From positions 980,705 to 1,044,704 of the forward strand of contig NZ_GL890993.1 of assembly GCF_000212855.1 (NCBI RefSeq): a stretch of 64,000 nucleotides of DNA, given 5' to 3'. Shown here piece after piece: positions 37,159-45,466 of this stretch. Position 1 is the first letter of the stretch, and every line of letters starts with the position of its first letter. The stretch is from Streptococcus sanguinis SK355 (GTDB lineage: Bacteria > Bacillota > Bacilli > Lactobacillales > Streptococcaceae). Position numbers and translations under genes: made by a program. Under the pieces are notes generated by a model. That model saw only the letters and a program-made list of their open reading frames with translations. It ran no database searches and had not been told where the DNA came from.

Positions 37159-39096
37159 ATGGATTATTCAAAAGTTGCAAAACAGGTCATTGAGGCTGTT
37201 GGAAAAGATAATCTTGTGGCAGCAGCACATTGTGCAACTAGATTACGCCTCGTGTTGAAAGATGACAGTATTATTAATCAAAAAGCATTGGACGATAATG
37301 CTGATGTTAAAGGGACTTTTAAAACAGATGGTCAATATCAGGTTATCATTGGTCCTGGTGATGTAAACTTTGTTTACGCTGAGATTATAAAAGAAACTGG
37401 TCTTAAAGAAGTTTCAACTGATGATTTGAAGCAGATTGCTGCTAGTGGAAAGAAGTTTAATCCTATTATGGCTTTGATTAAACTCTTGTCCGATATTTTT
37501 GTACCTATTATTCCAGCCTTAGTTGCAGGCGGTCTTTTGATGGCTCTTCGTAATTTCCTGACCTCAGAAGGATTGTTTGGGCCTCAATCAATCGAGCAAA
37601 TGGTTCCAGCTATTAAGGGGCTGTCAGAAATGATTCAGCTTATGTCTGCTGCACCATTCATGTTCCTGCCGATTCTTGTTGGTATCTCAGCTGCAAAACG
37701 TTTTGGAGCTAACCAGTTCCTGGGTGCTGCAATCGGTATGATTATGACGACACCGGACCTTGGAGGGGCTGAGAAATTTTGGGATATTTTTGGTTATCAT
37801 GTGACACAAACAAGTTATGTTTACCAAGTAATTCCGGTTCTCGCTGCAGTATGGATTTTGGCTCACCTTGAAAAATTCTTCCACAAGAAGTTGCCATCAG
37901 CTGTTGATTTCACCTTCACACCATTACTATCTGTTATGATTACAGGATTCTTGACGTTTACTGTCGTAGGTCCAGTGATGTTATTGGTATCTAACGGTAT
38001 TACAGATGCCATCGTTTGGCTCTACAATACAACAAGTTTTATCGGTATGAGCATCTTTGGAGGAACCTATTCATTAATCGTAATGACTGGTCTTCACCAA
38101 TCTTTCCCAGCCATCGAAACACAATTGCTTTCGGCTTGGCAAAATGGCAGTGGTCATGGTGACTTTATCTTTGTTGTTGCATCTATGGCTAACGTTGCGC
38201 AAGGTGCGGCTACATTTGCAGTCTTGTTCCTAACTAAAAACGCTAAAACAAAAGGTCTTGCATCTTCTGCAGGTGTCTCAGCCCTCTTGGGTATTACTGA
38301 GCCAGCTCTCTTTGGTGTAAACCTGAAATATAAATTCCCATTCTTCTGTGCCCTTATCGGATCAGCAGTAGGAGCTCTCTTTGCAGGTCTTCTCCAAGTT
38401 ATTGCTGTGTCTCTTGGTTCGGCAGGTTTCCTTGGTTTCCTTTCAATTGATGCTAAATCAATTCCGTTCTATTTCTTATGTGAAGTTATTGCTTTTGCGA
38501 TTGCCTTTGCTTTGACTTATTTCTACGGTAAGACAAAAGCGGCAGATGTCTTTGCTGCGGAAGCAGCTGTTGAGACAGTGGATGAAACAGTAGGAACAAA
38601 ATTAGCGGAAGATGCAGTTGCTGAAGAAACAAACGCCCTCCAAGACGAAACAATTATTTCTCCAATTGTTGGTCAGGCAGTGGCTTTGAGCGATGTTGAT
38701 GATCCTGTTTTCTCTAGCGGAGCGATGGGGCAAGGAATTGCCATCAAGCCTAGTGAAGGTGTGGTTTATGCACCGGCTGATGCAGAAGTTACGATTGCAT
38801 TCGCGACTGGTCATGCATATGGTCTCAAAACTTCTAATGGTGCTGAAATTCTGATTCACGTCGGAATCGACACAGTATCTATGGGCGGCGAAGGTTTTGA
38901 CCAAAAGGTTACTCAAGGTGATAAGGTCAAAGCTGGTGATGTTCTGGGAACCTTTGAAGCTGAGAAAATTGCAGCCGCTGGTCTGGATGATACGACTATG
39001 GTCATCGTTACAAACACAGCTGACTACGCTTCTGTGACTCCAGTAGCAGAAGGAGCTCTTGCTAAAGGCGACGCAGTTATCGAAGTGAAAGCCTAA
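37159..39096 (+). CDS. scrA: Sucrose-specific PTS transporter, EIIBCA
   Basis: 645 aa from the ATG at 37159, 10 nt after AAGGAG; a TTG two codons earlier is too close. Domain order is IIB (residues 1-90, phosphorylated Cys in [11 protein letters not shown]), IIC (about 100-460, ten hydrophobic segments) and IIA (about 490-645, [10 protein letters not shown] with the phosphorylated His). It imports sucrose and phosphorylates it to sucrose 6-phosphate for ScrB. A terminator follows, so scrK is transcribed separately. Confidence 0.96.
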   Translation: MDYSKVAKQVIEAVGKDNLVAAAHCATRLRLVLKDDSIINQKALDDNADVKGTFKTDGQYQVIIGPGDVNFVYAEIIKETGLKEVSTDDLKQIAASGKKFNPIMALIKLLSDIFVPIIPALVAGGLLMALRNFLTSEGLFGPQSIEQMVPAIKGLSEMIQLMSAAPFMFLPILVGISAAKRFGANQFLGAAIGMIMTTPDLGGAEKFWDIFGYHVTQTSYVYQVIPVLAAVWILAHLEKFFHKKLPSAVDFTFTPLLSVMITGFLTFTVVGPVMLLVSNGITDAIVWLYNTTSFIGMSIFGGTYSLIVMTGLHQSFPAIETQLLSAWQNGSGHGDFIFVVASMANVAQGAATFAVLFLTKNAKTKGLASSAGVSALLGITEPALFGVNLKYKFPFFCALIGSAVGALFAGLLQVIAVSLGSAGFLGFLSIDAKSIPFYFLCEVIAFAIAFALTYFYGKTKAADVFAAEAAVETVDETVGTKLAEDAVAEETNALQDETIISPIVGQAVALSDVDDPVFSSGAMGQGIAIKPSEGVVYAPADAEVTIAFATGHAYGLKTSNGAEILIHVGIDTVSMGGEGFDQKVTQGDKVKAGDVLGTFEAEKIAAAGLDDTTMVIVTNTADYASVTPVAEGALAKGDAVIEVKA

Positions 39097-39106
39097 TGGA
39101 ATTTAG

Positions 39107-39138
39107 AAAACGAACAAATCAGCTTTTGTTCGTTTTTT
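39107..39138 (+). terminator. Terminator of scrA
   Basis: AAAACGAACAAA (39107-39118) pairs with its complement (39125-39136), then T. Confidence 0.9.
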
Positions 39139-39208
39139 ATGTCATAAGTACAGTCTTGTTGAAAAAGCTTTAAAAAGACTATTTTTAGCAAGAAGTCTAC
39201 ACGAGATA

Positions 39209-39217
39209 TGCTATAAT
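39209..39217 (+). promoter_or_regulatory. Extended -10 promoter of scrK
   Basis: TGCTATAAT with perfect TATAAT at 39212-39217; no clear -35. It lets scrK be expressed independently of scrA. Confidence 0.6.
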
Positions 39218-39255
39218 GAATAGAGTAGAAATCAAATTTTAAAAGAGGATTTATA

Positions 39256-40155
39256 ATGACAAAATTGTATGGAAGTTTGGAAGCTGGCGGCACTAAGTTT
39301 GTCTGTGCTGTAGGCGATGAACGGTTTGAAGTTGTTGAAAAGACACAGTTTCCAACGACCACGCCTATCGAAACGCTAGACAAGACGATTGAGTTCTTTT
39401 CTCGTTTCGACAATCTAGCTGGTCTAGCTGTAGGCTCTTTTGGGCCTATTGATATTGACCCTAATTCAAAGACTTACGGCTTTATCACAACTACTCCTAA
39501 GCAGCACTGGGCTAATGTGGATATTGTCGGAGCTTTGCGCCGTGCTCTCAATGTGCCTATTTACTTCACAACGGATGTTAATAGCTCAGCTTATGGTGAA
39601 GTAGTAGCCCGCAACAATGCTGGCGGCCGTATTGAAAATCTGGTCTATTATACGATTGGAACAGGAATCGGTGCTGGCGCTATCCAGCGAGGCGAATTTG
39701 TAGGGGGGACAGGACACCCAGAGATGGGGCATTATTATGTGGCTAAGCACCCTATGGATGTGGAAAAAGAGTTCAATGGCGTTTGTCCTTTCCACAATGG
39801 CTGCTTGGAAGGATTGGCGGCTGGACCAAGCTTAGAGGCGCGGACCGGAGTTCGTGGGGAAAATATTAAACTCAATAGTTCTGTCTGGGATATTCAAGCT
39901 TACTATATCGCTCAGGCGGCTATTCAGGCGACAGTGACTTTCCGTCCAGATGTCATCGTCTTTGGTGGCGGTGTTATGGCTCAGCAGCACATGCTGGATC
40001 GAGTTCGTGAGAAATTCACAGTTCTCCTGAATGGCTATTTGCCAGTTCCCGATGTTCGTGACTATATCGTGACACCAGCTGTGGCTGGAAATGGCTCCGC
40101 AACGCTGGGCAACTTTGTACTGGCTAAAGAAGTTAGTGAGCGCCACGCAAAATAA
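39256..40155 (+). CDS. scrK: Fructokinase, ROK family
   Basis: 299 aa. EAGGTKFVCAVG near residue 7 is the phosphate-binding ROK start; GTGIGAGAIQRGEFVGGTGHPEMGH (about 134-158) and the zinc-binding HPMDVEKEFNGVCPFHNGCLEGLAAGPS (about 163-190) place it in the ROK fructokinases. It phosphorylates the fructose released by ScrB to fructose 6-phosphate with ATP. A GAGG ribosome binding site precedes it. Its own promoter follows the scrA terminator. Confidence 0.94.
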   Translation: MTKLYGSLEAGGTKFVCAVGDERFEVVEKTQFPTTTPIETLDKTIEFFSRFDNLAGLAVGSFGPIDIDPNSKTYGFITTTPKQHWANVDIVGALRRALNVPIYFTTDVNSSAYGEVVARNNAGGRIENLVYYTIGTGIGAGAIQRGEFVGGTGHPEMGHYYVAKHPMDVEKEFNGVCPFHNGCLEGLAAGPSLEARTGVRGENIKLNSSVWDIQAYYIAQAAIQATVTFRPDVIVFGGGVMAQQHMLDRVREKFTVLLNGYLPVPDVRDYIVTPAVAGNGSATLGNFVLAKEVSERHAK

Positions 40156-40161
40156 GTTTAT

Positions 40162-40188
40162 AGGGTCTGATTTATCAGGCCCTTCTCT
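40162..40188 (+). terminator. Hairpin after scrK
   Basis: AGGGTCTGA, 4-nt loop, TCAGGCCCT (40162-40183) followed by a weak TCTCT tract. Partial termination is likely; the deformylase-like gene starts 18 bp later. Confidence 0.5.
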
Positions 40189-40201
40189 ATGAGGAAAAGT
40201 A

Positions 40202-40612
40202 ATGGAAAAAGCAATTGTCAAAGATATTTTCTTCCTACAGCAGCCATCAGAGCAGGCTAGCAGAGAAGACCTTTATCTGGCTCAAGACTTGCAGGATACG
40301 CTGCAGGCAAATCAAGAAAACTGTATAGGACTCGCAGCCAATATGATTGGCGTCCGTAAGCGAGTCATTATCTTTCTATATGGTTTGGTGCCGGTAGTCA
40401 TGTTTAATCCGGTGCTGCGCTCTAAGTCAGGCCCTTATCAGACAGAAGAGAGCTGCCTGTCCTTGGTTGGAAGCCGTCCTACCCAACGTTATCAGGAAAT
40501 CACAATTGATTATCTGGATAAACATTGGCAGCAGCAGACCATGACCTTGAAAGGCCTGCCTGCCCAAATCTGCCAGCATGAATTGGATCATTTGGAAGGG
40601 ATTATCATTTAG
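40202..40612 (+). CDS. Peptide deformylase-like protein with altered active-site motifs
   Basis: 136 aa, shorter than the ~200 aa main streptococcal enzyme. The three deformylase motifs are recognisable but changed: motif 1 is GLAANMIG (near residue 43), where the conserved Gln is Met; motif 2 is EESCLS (near 82), Ser for the usual Gly, with the metal-binding Cys kept; motif 3 is QHELDHLEG (near 124), intact. Deformylase removes formyl from nascent proteins. The loss of the motif 1 Gln, which stabilises the transition state, makes full activity doubtful. I recall that pneumococcus also has a second, short deformylase gene thought to be dispensable. It follows scrK by 46 nt. Confidence 0.85.
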   Translation: MEKAIVKDIFFLQQPSEQASREDLYLAQDLQDTLQANQENCIGLAANMIGVRKRVIIFLYGLVPVVMFNPVLRSKSGPYQTEESCLSLVGSRPTQRYQEITIDYLDKHWQQQTMTLKGLPAQICQHELDHLEGIII

Positions 40613-40673
40613 AAAAATTTGACAAAATTGCAAAAAATGTCTAAAATTAGAGATAATTAGCAGAATAATATTG

Positions 40674-40693
40674 AAGGAGGCAAGATGTAAATG
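40674..40693 (+). promoter_or_regulatory. Ribosome binding site with ATG-TAA start-stop element
   Basis: The strong AAGGAGG (40674-40680) is 4 nt from an ATG that is followed at once by TAA (40685-40690); the real start ATG (40691) is next. Ribosomes starting at the first ATG would terminate at once. Confidence 0.6.
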
Positions 40694-41026
40694 AAAACAA
40701 AAACTTTAGCACTGATAAGCGGTCTGGTTGGTTTGATTGGAGGGACTATTTTGCTGCTCTCGAATATCTTTTTTGTTCCTTTTTCAGCCCTACTAGGTGA
40801 TTCTGGCCTGAATTTACTGGGAGCGGTGATTAAATTGGCAGCTCTGGGCTTGGGAATTACTTCCTTGGCTTATTACAAAGGTCAAATGCGTTTCAGTGTC
40901 GCAGCGGGCGTCCTCCTTATCGTCGGAAGCAGCAACATCGCGCCCATTCCATTTATAGGCTGGATTGCAGGCATTCTCCTTATCATTGGAGGGGCTCTAT
41001 TCCTCGCTTCTTCTTCAAAATTTTAA
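40691..41026 (+). CDS. Small membrane protein, unknown function
   Basis: 111 aa, Gly- and Leu-rich, with four hydrophobic segments (about 8-30, 40-58, 66-82, 90-106). No charged or catalytic motif stands out, and I do not recognise a named family; DUF4064-like proteins look similar. It follows the deformylase-like gene by 78 nt and ends at a terminator before the marR operon, so it is probably a single gene. Confidence 0.65.
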   Translation: MKTKTLALISGLVGLIGGTILLLSNIFFVPFSALLGDSGLNLLGAVIKLAALGLGITSLAYYKGQMRFSVAAGVLLIVGSSNIAPIPFIGWIAGILLIIGGALFLASSSKF

Positions 41027-41073
41027 TGCGGGACCAATCAATTTTTAGGCTGTTTGTCAGTTTGAAAGGAAGG

Positions 41074-41099
41074 GTGAAGAAATTTTCTTCGCTTTTTTT
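41074..41099 (+). terminator. Terminator after the small membrane protein gene
   Basis: A short stem (41074-41081 with 41085-41092) and a 3-nt loop, then seven T. Confidence 0.7.
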
Positions 41100-41108
41100 C
41101 TTGTTGAA

Positions 41109-41184
41109 AAAATAGTTCTCATGGAAACTTTTTTCTTGACTTTCTTTTTTCTTGTGTTAAAATAGTTCTCACGAAAACTATTTT
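41109..41184 (+). promoter_or_regulatory. marR operon promoter with two 26-bp dyads
   Basis: Promoter: TTGACT (41136-41141), 16-bp spacer, TAAAAT (41158-41163). Two copies of a 26-bp dyad flank it: 41109-41134 and 41159-41184. Each has AAAATAGTT, an 8-nt centre and AACTATTTT (or AACTTTTTT). The second covers the -10 and start point. This is a standard layout for MarR autoregulation. Confidence 0.75.
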
Positions 41185-41200
41185 TACAAAGGATACAGGT

Positions 41201-41659
41201 ATGGATAAGCCTTTACTGGAATTGAAGCGTTTTGGACGAAAGATTCATCTCATAGCGGAAAAGCTTGCCAAGGAGCAAGGGATTGAGTCCATGGCTGGGC
41301 CTCAGGGGCAGGTCTTGCATATTGTCGCCTGTCGTATGGAAGAGGGGAAGGATACCCTTATCAAGGATATTGAGCAGGAGTTGGATATTTCCAAATCGGT
41401 GGCCTCTAACTTAATGAAAAGGATGGAGAAGAATGGCTTTATCCAGCTGGAAATGGGCAAGACAGACAAGCGGGCTAAATATATCCGTCTCACTCCGCAG
41501 TCGCAGGAAAGAATGAAAAAAATCCGTGACTTTTTTGATGAAATGAACCTTTCTATTTTGAATGGTGTTTCTGAGCAGGAACTGCTGATTTTTTCTCAAG
41601 TCATGGCCAAGTTTTATCAGAATATCGAAAGTTTAGAAAATGGAGGGAAAGATGTTTAA
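41201..41659 (+). CDS. MarR-family transcriptional regulator
   Basis: 152 aa with the MarR winged helix: ESMAGPQGQVLHIV near 28, the recognition helix region ISKSVASNLMKRMEKNGFIQ near 66-86 and the wing DKRAKYIRLT near 91. MarR dimers bind inverted repeats and release them when they bind a small ligand. It overlaps the downstream ABC gene by 8 nt and lies 16 bp after a dyad that spans its own promoter, so it probably represses itself and the exporter. Confidence 0.92.
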   Translation: MDKPLLELKRFGRKIHLIAEKLAKEQGIESMAGPQGQVLHIVACRMEEGKDTLIKDIEQELDISKSVASNLMKRMEKNGFIQLEMGKTDKRAKYIRLTPQSQERMKKIRDFFDEMNLSILNGVSEQELLIFSQVMAKFYQNIESLENGGKDV

Positions 41660-43418
41660 GTTATTTAAACGGCTGACGGTAAGGGAAGTGAGCATGATTG
41701 TTCTCAGTGTGCTCTTCACCTTCCTAACGGTATATCTGGAATTAGAAGTTCCAACCTATATTTCGACGATTACAGAGTTGCTGCAAACACCAGGGACTGG
41801 TTTGGCAGATTTGTGGGAGCCAGGCCTGAAAATGATCGGCCTGTCTTTTGCTAGCTTGCTGTCAGCTATTGTGGTTGGCTTTTTTGCCGCTCGTATAGCA
41901 GCCAGCTTTACCCAGAGCTTGCGGAGCGATATTTTCAACCGTGTGCTAGACTATTCGCAGACGGAGATTAAGAAATTTTCAATCCCTAGTCTGCTGACTC
42001 GGACGACAAATGATATTACCCAGGTACAGACCTTAATTACCATGGGGCTTCAGGTGGTGACCAGGGGACCGATTATGGCGATTTGGGCCATGACCAAGAT
42101 TATTGGCAAGTCCGAGAACTGGCTGATAGCAGTTCTTATTGCTGTTATAGTCAATATCCTGCTGACAGTAGTTTTGGTGACATTGGCCTTTCCCAAACAG
42201 TCAGTTGCGCAACGCTTGGTCGATAAGCTAAACAGTGTCACTAGAGAGAGTCTGACTGGGATTCGCGTGGTCCGGGCTTACAATGCTGAGGACTATCAGG
42301 ATGAGAAATTTGCGGCAGCCAATGATGAAGTAACCAGACTCAATCTTTTCATCGGTCGTCTGATGGCCATGATGAATCCAGTTATGATGGGGATTTCCAG
42401 CGGATTGACATTGGCTATTTACTGGATTGGTGCTTATTTGATCCAGGAGGCTGGACTGCAGGAGCGTCTCCCACTCTTCAGTGATATGGTCGTCTTTATG
42501 TCCTATGCTATGCAGATTGTGATTGGATTCTTGCTCATGGGTGCTCTCTTCATTGTCCTGCCTCGGACCATTGTATCGGCTGGCCGGATTAATGAAGTGC
42601 TGGACCTGCATTCTTCTATCACCAGTCCGGAACATCCTAAGGTAGCATCGGATAGCAAGGGAGAGGTGGTCTTTCGAGAAGTGTCCTTCCGCTATTCCAA
42701 GAATTCAGAAGCGGTCATTGAGCATGTTAGCTTTACAGCGCAGACTGGTGATACCGTGGCCTTTATCGGTTCAACCGGTTCAGGGAAATCCACGCTAGTC
42801 AATCTCATTCCTCGTTTCTATGATGTGACTGAAGGAGAGATTCTGGTAGATGGTGTCAACGTTCAGGATTATCAGCTGGAAGACCTGCATAATAAGGTCG
42901 GCTACATCCCGCAAAAGGCGGTGCTTTTCTCTGGCGATATTGAGAGCAATCTGGACTTCGGTCAAAGCAAAGAAAGCCCGCTGGATGAGCAGAAAATGTG
43001 GGAGGCTCTTGACCTAGCACAGGCTAAGCCCTTTGTCCAAGAGAAGGAAAAGGGGCTGAAAGCAGAAGTGGCTCAAAGCGGGACCAACTTCTCTGGTGGC
43101 CAGCGTCAGCGTTTGGCCATTGCCAGAGCCTTGGCTCGTAAGCCAGAAATCCTCATCTTTGACGACTCTTTCTCAGCGCTAGACTATAAGACAGACCGCA
43201 TTTTGCGCAAGGAACTGGCTGAGCGGACGCAGGATATGACCAAGCTGATTGTGGCACAGCGGATTTCTACTATCATGGATGCGGATCAAATCTTGGTCTT
43301 GGATGCTGGTAAGGTGGTCGGTCAAGGGACCCACAGAGAGCTCTTGGCCAGCAACGAAGTCTATCAAGAAATTGCCTACTCACAACTATCCAAGGAGGAA
43401 TTAGAAAATGGAAAATAA
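41652..43418 (+). CDS. ABC exporter half-transporter, subunit 1
   Basis: 588 aa from the ATG at 41652 (GGAGGG upstream); an ATG four codons earlier lies too close to it. Six transmembrane helices span about residues 15-310; the nucleotide-binding domain has Walker A FIGSTGSGKST near 375, signature FSGGQRQRLAIA and Walker B ILIFDDSFSALD. The Asp in place of the catalytic Glu marks the degenerate site found in one subunit of heterodimeric exporters such as LmrCD or TM287/288. It starts inside the marR gene and its end overlaps the partner by 11 nt. The likely job is drug or peptide efflux. Confidence 0.93.
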   Translation: MFKLFKRLTVREVSMIVLSVLFTFLTVYLELEVPTYISTITELLQTPGTGLADLWEPGLKMIGLSFASLLSAIVVGFFAARIAASFTQSLRSDIFNRVLDYSQTEIKKFSIPSLLTRTTNDITQVQTLITMGLQVVTRGPIMAIWAMTKIIGKSENWLIAVLIAVIVNILLTVVLVTLAFPKQSVAQRLVDKLNSVTRESLTGIRVVRAYNAEDYQDEKFAAANDEVTRLNLFIGRLMAMMNPVMMGISSGLTLAIYWIGAYLIQEAGLQERLPLFSDMVVFMSYAMQIVIGFLLMGALFIVLPRTIVSAGRINEVLDLHSSITSPEHPKVASDSKGEVVFREVSFRYSKNSEAVIEHVSFTAQTGDTVAFIGSTGSGKSTLVNLIPRFYDVTEGEILVDGVNVQDYQLEDLHNKVGYIPQKAVLFSGDIESNLDFGQSKESPLDEQKMWEALDLAQAKPFVQEKEKGLKAEVAQSGTNFSGGQRQRLAIARALARKPEILIFDDSFSALDYKTDRILRKELAERTQDMTKLIVAQRISTIMDADQILVLDAGKVVGQGTHRELLASNEVYQEIAYSQLSKEELENGK

Positions 43419-45165
43419 GAAGCCTTCATTATTTAGCCAGATACGGCCTTATCTCAAAGGCTTCCAGCTTCCTCTTGCTTTGGCATTTGTGGGAGCTGTC
43501 TTGTCAAACATTATCACGGTCTATGGGCCAAATAAATTAAAAGAAATTACCAATCTCATCTCTGAAGGTTTGGCTACCAATATTGATTTAAAAGCTGTGT
43601 CTGAGATTGCCCTTCTGCTGACCGTGCTCTATGCAGTTGGAGCCCTGCTCAACTACGGTCAGTCCTTTATTATCAGTACGGTTATCCAGTATTTCTCTAA
43701 GCGGCTGCGGACGGCCATTGCAGAGAAGATTAACAAGCTGCCGCTGGGCTATTTCGATGGTCATTCTCAGGGGGATACTCTGTCGCGCGTGACCAATGAC
43801 GTAGATACGGTTGGGCAATCCCTCAACCAGAGTCTAGGGAATGTTATCTCTGCCAGCCTGCTCTTGGTGGCTGTGGTTTTGACCATGTTCTTCATGAACT
43901 GGATCTTGGCCTTGGTAACCATCTTGGCTACTGTAGTCGGCTTTGTATTTGTCGGTCTCATCATGGGCAAATCTCAGGGCTATTTCACCGCCCAGCAAAA
44001 CGATCTGGCTGCGGTAAACGGTTATGTGGAGGAGATGTACTCCGGTCATAATGTTGTTAGCAGCTATAATGCCATTGAGCAGTCTAAGGAGCGCTTTGCA
44101 GTTCTCAATCACAATCTCTATAACAGTATTTGGAAATCGCAATTTATCTCTAGCATGATGATGCCGCTCATGTTCTTTACGGGGAATTTTGCTTATGTGC
44201 TGGTTATTTTGGTCGGTGCTGCTCTGGCAATTAATAGCTCTATTAGTATCGGAATTATCGTCGCCTTTATGGTTTATGTGCGGACCTTCTCTCAGCCCCT
44301 GTCACAGATTGCCCAAGGTATCGCCGTCTTACAGCAGGCTGGTGCTGCACTGGTTCGTGTCTTTGAATTTCTAGCTGAGCCTGATATGGAGGACGACCAG
44401 TATAAAGAGCAGCAGCTTACTGCTGTCAAGGGAGATGTTGCCTTTGAAGAGGTCTTCTTTGGCTACAAGCCGGACCAGACCATTATTCATGATTTCTCAG
44501 CTCAGGTCAAAGCTGGACAGAAGATTGCCATTGTCGGTCCGACGGGTGCTGGTAAGACGACTATCGTTAATCTCCTTATGAAGTTCTATGAAATTGACAA
44601 TGGACGGATCAGCATTGATGGTATAGATATTAAGGATATGAAACGCTCCGAGGTTCACGATGCCTTTTCAATGGTCTTACAGGATACCTGGCTCTTTGAG
44701 GGAACTATCCGAGAGAACTTGATTTATAATCAGGAGCATGTGACAGATGAAGCAATTGTTGCTGCGGCGAAGGCGGTCGGTGTTCATCACTTTATCATGA
44801 CTCTGCCGCAGGGCTATGATACAGTGCTGGATGATAGGGTTAACTTGTCGGTCGGTCAGAAGCAGCTGTTGACAATCGCTCGTGCTCTGCTGAAAGATGC
44901 ACCGCTCTTGATCTTGGATGAGGCAACTTCATCAGTTGATACGCGGACGGAGGAGCTGATTCAAAAAGCTATGGACAAACTCATGGAAGGCCGGACTTCC
45001 TTTGTCATTGCCCACCGCCTGTCTACTATCCGTAATGCGGATCTTATCTTGGTCATGCGCGATGGAAATATCATCGAGCAGGGTAACCACGATGAACTCA
45101 TGACTCAGCAAGGCTTCTATGCGGACCTCTATAATAGTCAGTTTGTAGAGGAAGATGCAGGTTGA
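43408..45165 (+). CDS. ABC exporter half-transporter, subunit 2
   Basis: 585 aa. Six transmembrane helices (about 20-310) and a nucleotide-binding domain with Walker A VGPTGAGKTTIVN near 374, signature LSVGQKQLLTIA and Walker B LLILDEATSSVD, which keeps the catalytic Glu that its partner lacks. The two form a heterodimer with one canonical and one degenerate ATP site. The nonstandard signature (SVGQ for SGGQ) matches the heterodimer pattern too. It is the last gene of the marR operon and is followed by a terminator. Confidence 0.93.
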   Translation: MENKKPSLFSQIRPYLKGFQLPLALAFVGAVLSNIITVYGPNKLKEITNLISEGLATNIDLKAVSEIALLLTVLYAVGALLNYGQSFIISTVIQYFSKRLRTAIAEKINKLPLGYFDGHSQGDTLSRVTNDVDTVGQSLNQSLGNVISASLLLVAVVLTMFFMNWILALVTILATVVGFVFVGLIMGKSQGYFTAQQNDLAAVNGYVEEMYSGHNVVSSYNAIEQSKERFAVLNHNLYNSIWKSQFISSMMMPLMFFTGNFAYVLVILVGAALAINSSISIGIIVAFMVYVRTFSQPLSQIAQGIAVLQQAGAALVRVFEFLAEPDMEDDQYKEQQLTAVKGDVAFEEVFFGYKPDQTIIHDFSAQVKAGQKIAIVGPTGAGKTTIVNLLMKFYEIDNGRISIDGIDIKDMKRSEVHDAFSMVLQDTWLFEGTIRENLIYNQEHVTDEAIVAAAKAVGVHHFIMTLPQGYDTVLDDRVNLSVGQKQLLTIARALLKDAPLLILDEATSSVDTRTEELIQKAMDKLMEGRTSFVIAHRLSTIRNADLILVMRDGNIIEQGNHDELMTQQGFYADLYNSQFVEEDAG

Positions 45166-45174
45166 TGCTCATAT

Positions 45175-45211
45175 AAAACATCAGGAATGTTCCTTTTCCT
45201 GATGTTTTTTT
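45175..45211 (+). terminator. Terminator of the marR-ABC operon
   Basis: AAAACATCAGGAA (45175-45187) pairs with its complement (45196-45208) and ends in seven T. Confidence 0.9.
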
Positions 45212-45299
45212 AAATTTAACAGAATTTTAAAAAATGCTCAGTTTTCAGTAAGGGCGCTCTATAATCTTGACTTTTTTTCACAGATGCTCTATCAAAAAC

Positions 45300-45328
45300 T
45301 TGACAGTTCTTACGCTTTATATTAAAAT
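45300..45328 (+). promoter_or_regulatory. Promoter of the cobalamin operon
   Basis: A perfect TTGACA (45300-45305), 17-bp spacer, TAAAAT (45323-45328). It gives a leader of about 130 nt before cbiA. Confidence 0.75.
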
Positions 45329-45353
45329 AAATTTAATATAAGAACTGAAAGCG
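45306..45353 (+). repeat. Nested inverted repeats over the cobalamin operon promoter
   Basis: TTATATTAAA (45317-45326) and its complement (45332-45341) form a 10-bp dyad with a 5-bp centre across the -10 and start point. Two outer pairs, GTTCTTA (45306-45312) with TAAGAAC (45339-45345) and CGCTTT (45313-45318) with AAAGCG (45348-45353), share the same region. This suits an operator; if transcribed, the right arms would start the leader. Confidence 0.6.
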
Positions 45354-45443
45354 AACACAACGGGGTGTTTGCTCTACATATAAGTGAGCAACGGTGCTAC
45401 AAAAAAATAAAAATTCCTTATTTTTTTTGTAGTACTTTTTTTT
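45351..45443 (+). promoter_or_regulatory. Attenuator leader of the cobalamin operon (candidate riboswitch, class unknown)
   Basis: Hairpin A: 45351-45358 with 45365-45372, loop AACGGG. Hairpin B: 45384-45400, core AGCA/TGCT with loop ACGG. Terminator: 45394-45410 with 45418-45435 (one bulge, one G-U), followed by eight T. Hairpin B and the terminator share 45395-45400, so they exclude each other, as antiterminator and terminator do. No B12-box-like sequence was found. What the leader senses is unknown. Confidence 0.6.
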
Positions 45444-45466
45444 ATCAGCAAATCTGGAGTAAAGTA

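Noticed and set aside
45351..45400. Guanidine-II (mini-ykkC) riboswitch because of two ACGG loops
   Set aside because: Hairpin A has a six-nt loop with an A-G closing pair rather than a tetraloop, and the gene context (cobalamin) does not fit; kept only as a resemblance.
45335..45466. Adenosylcobalamin riboswitch upstream of cbiA
   Set aside because: I could not find a B12-box-like sequence or the expected junction, and the leader is only about 130 nt.
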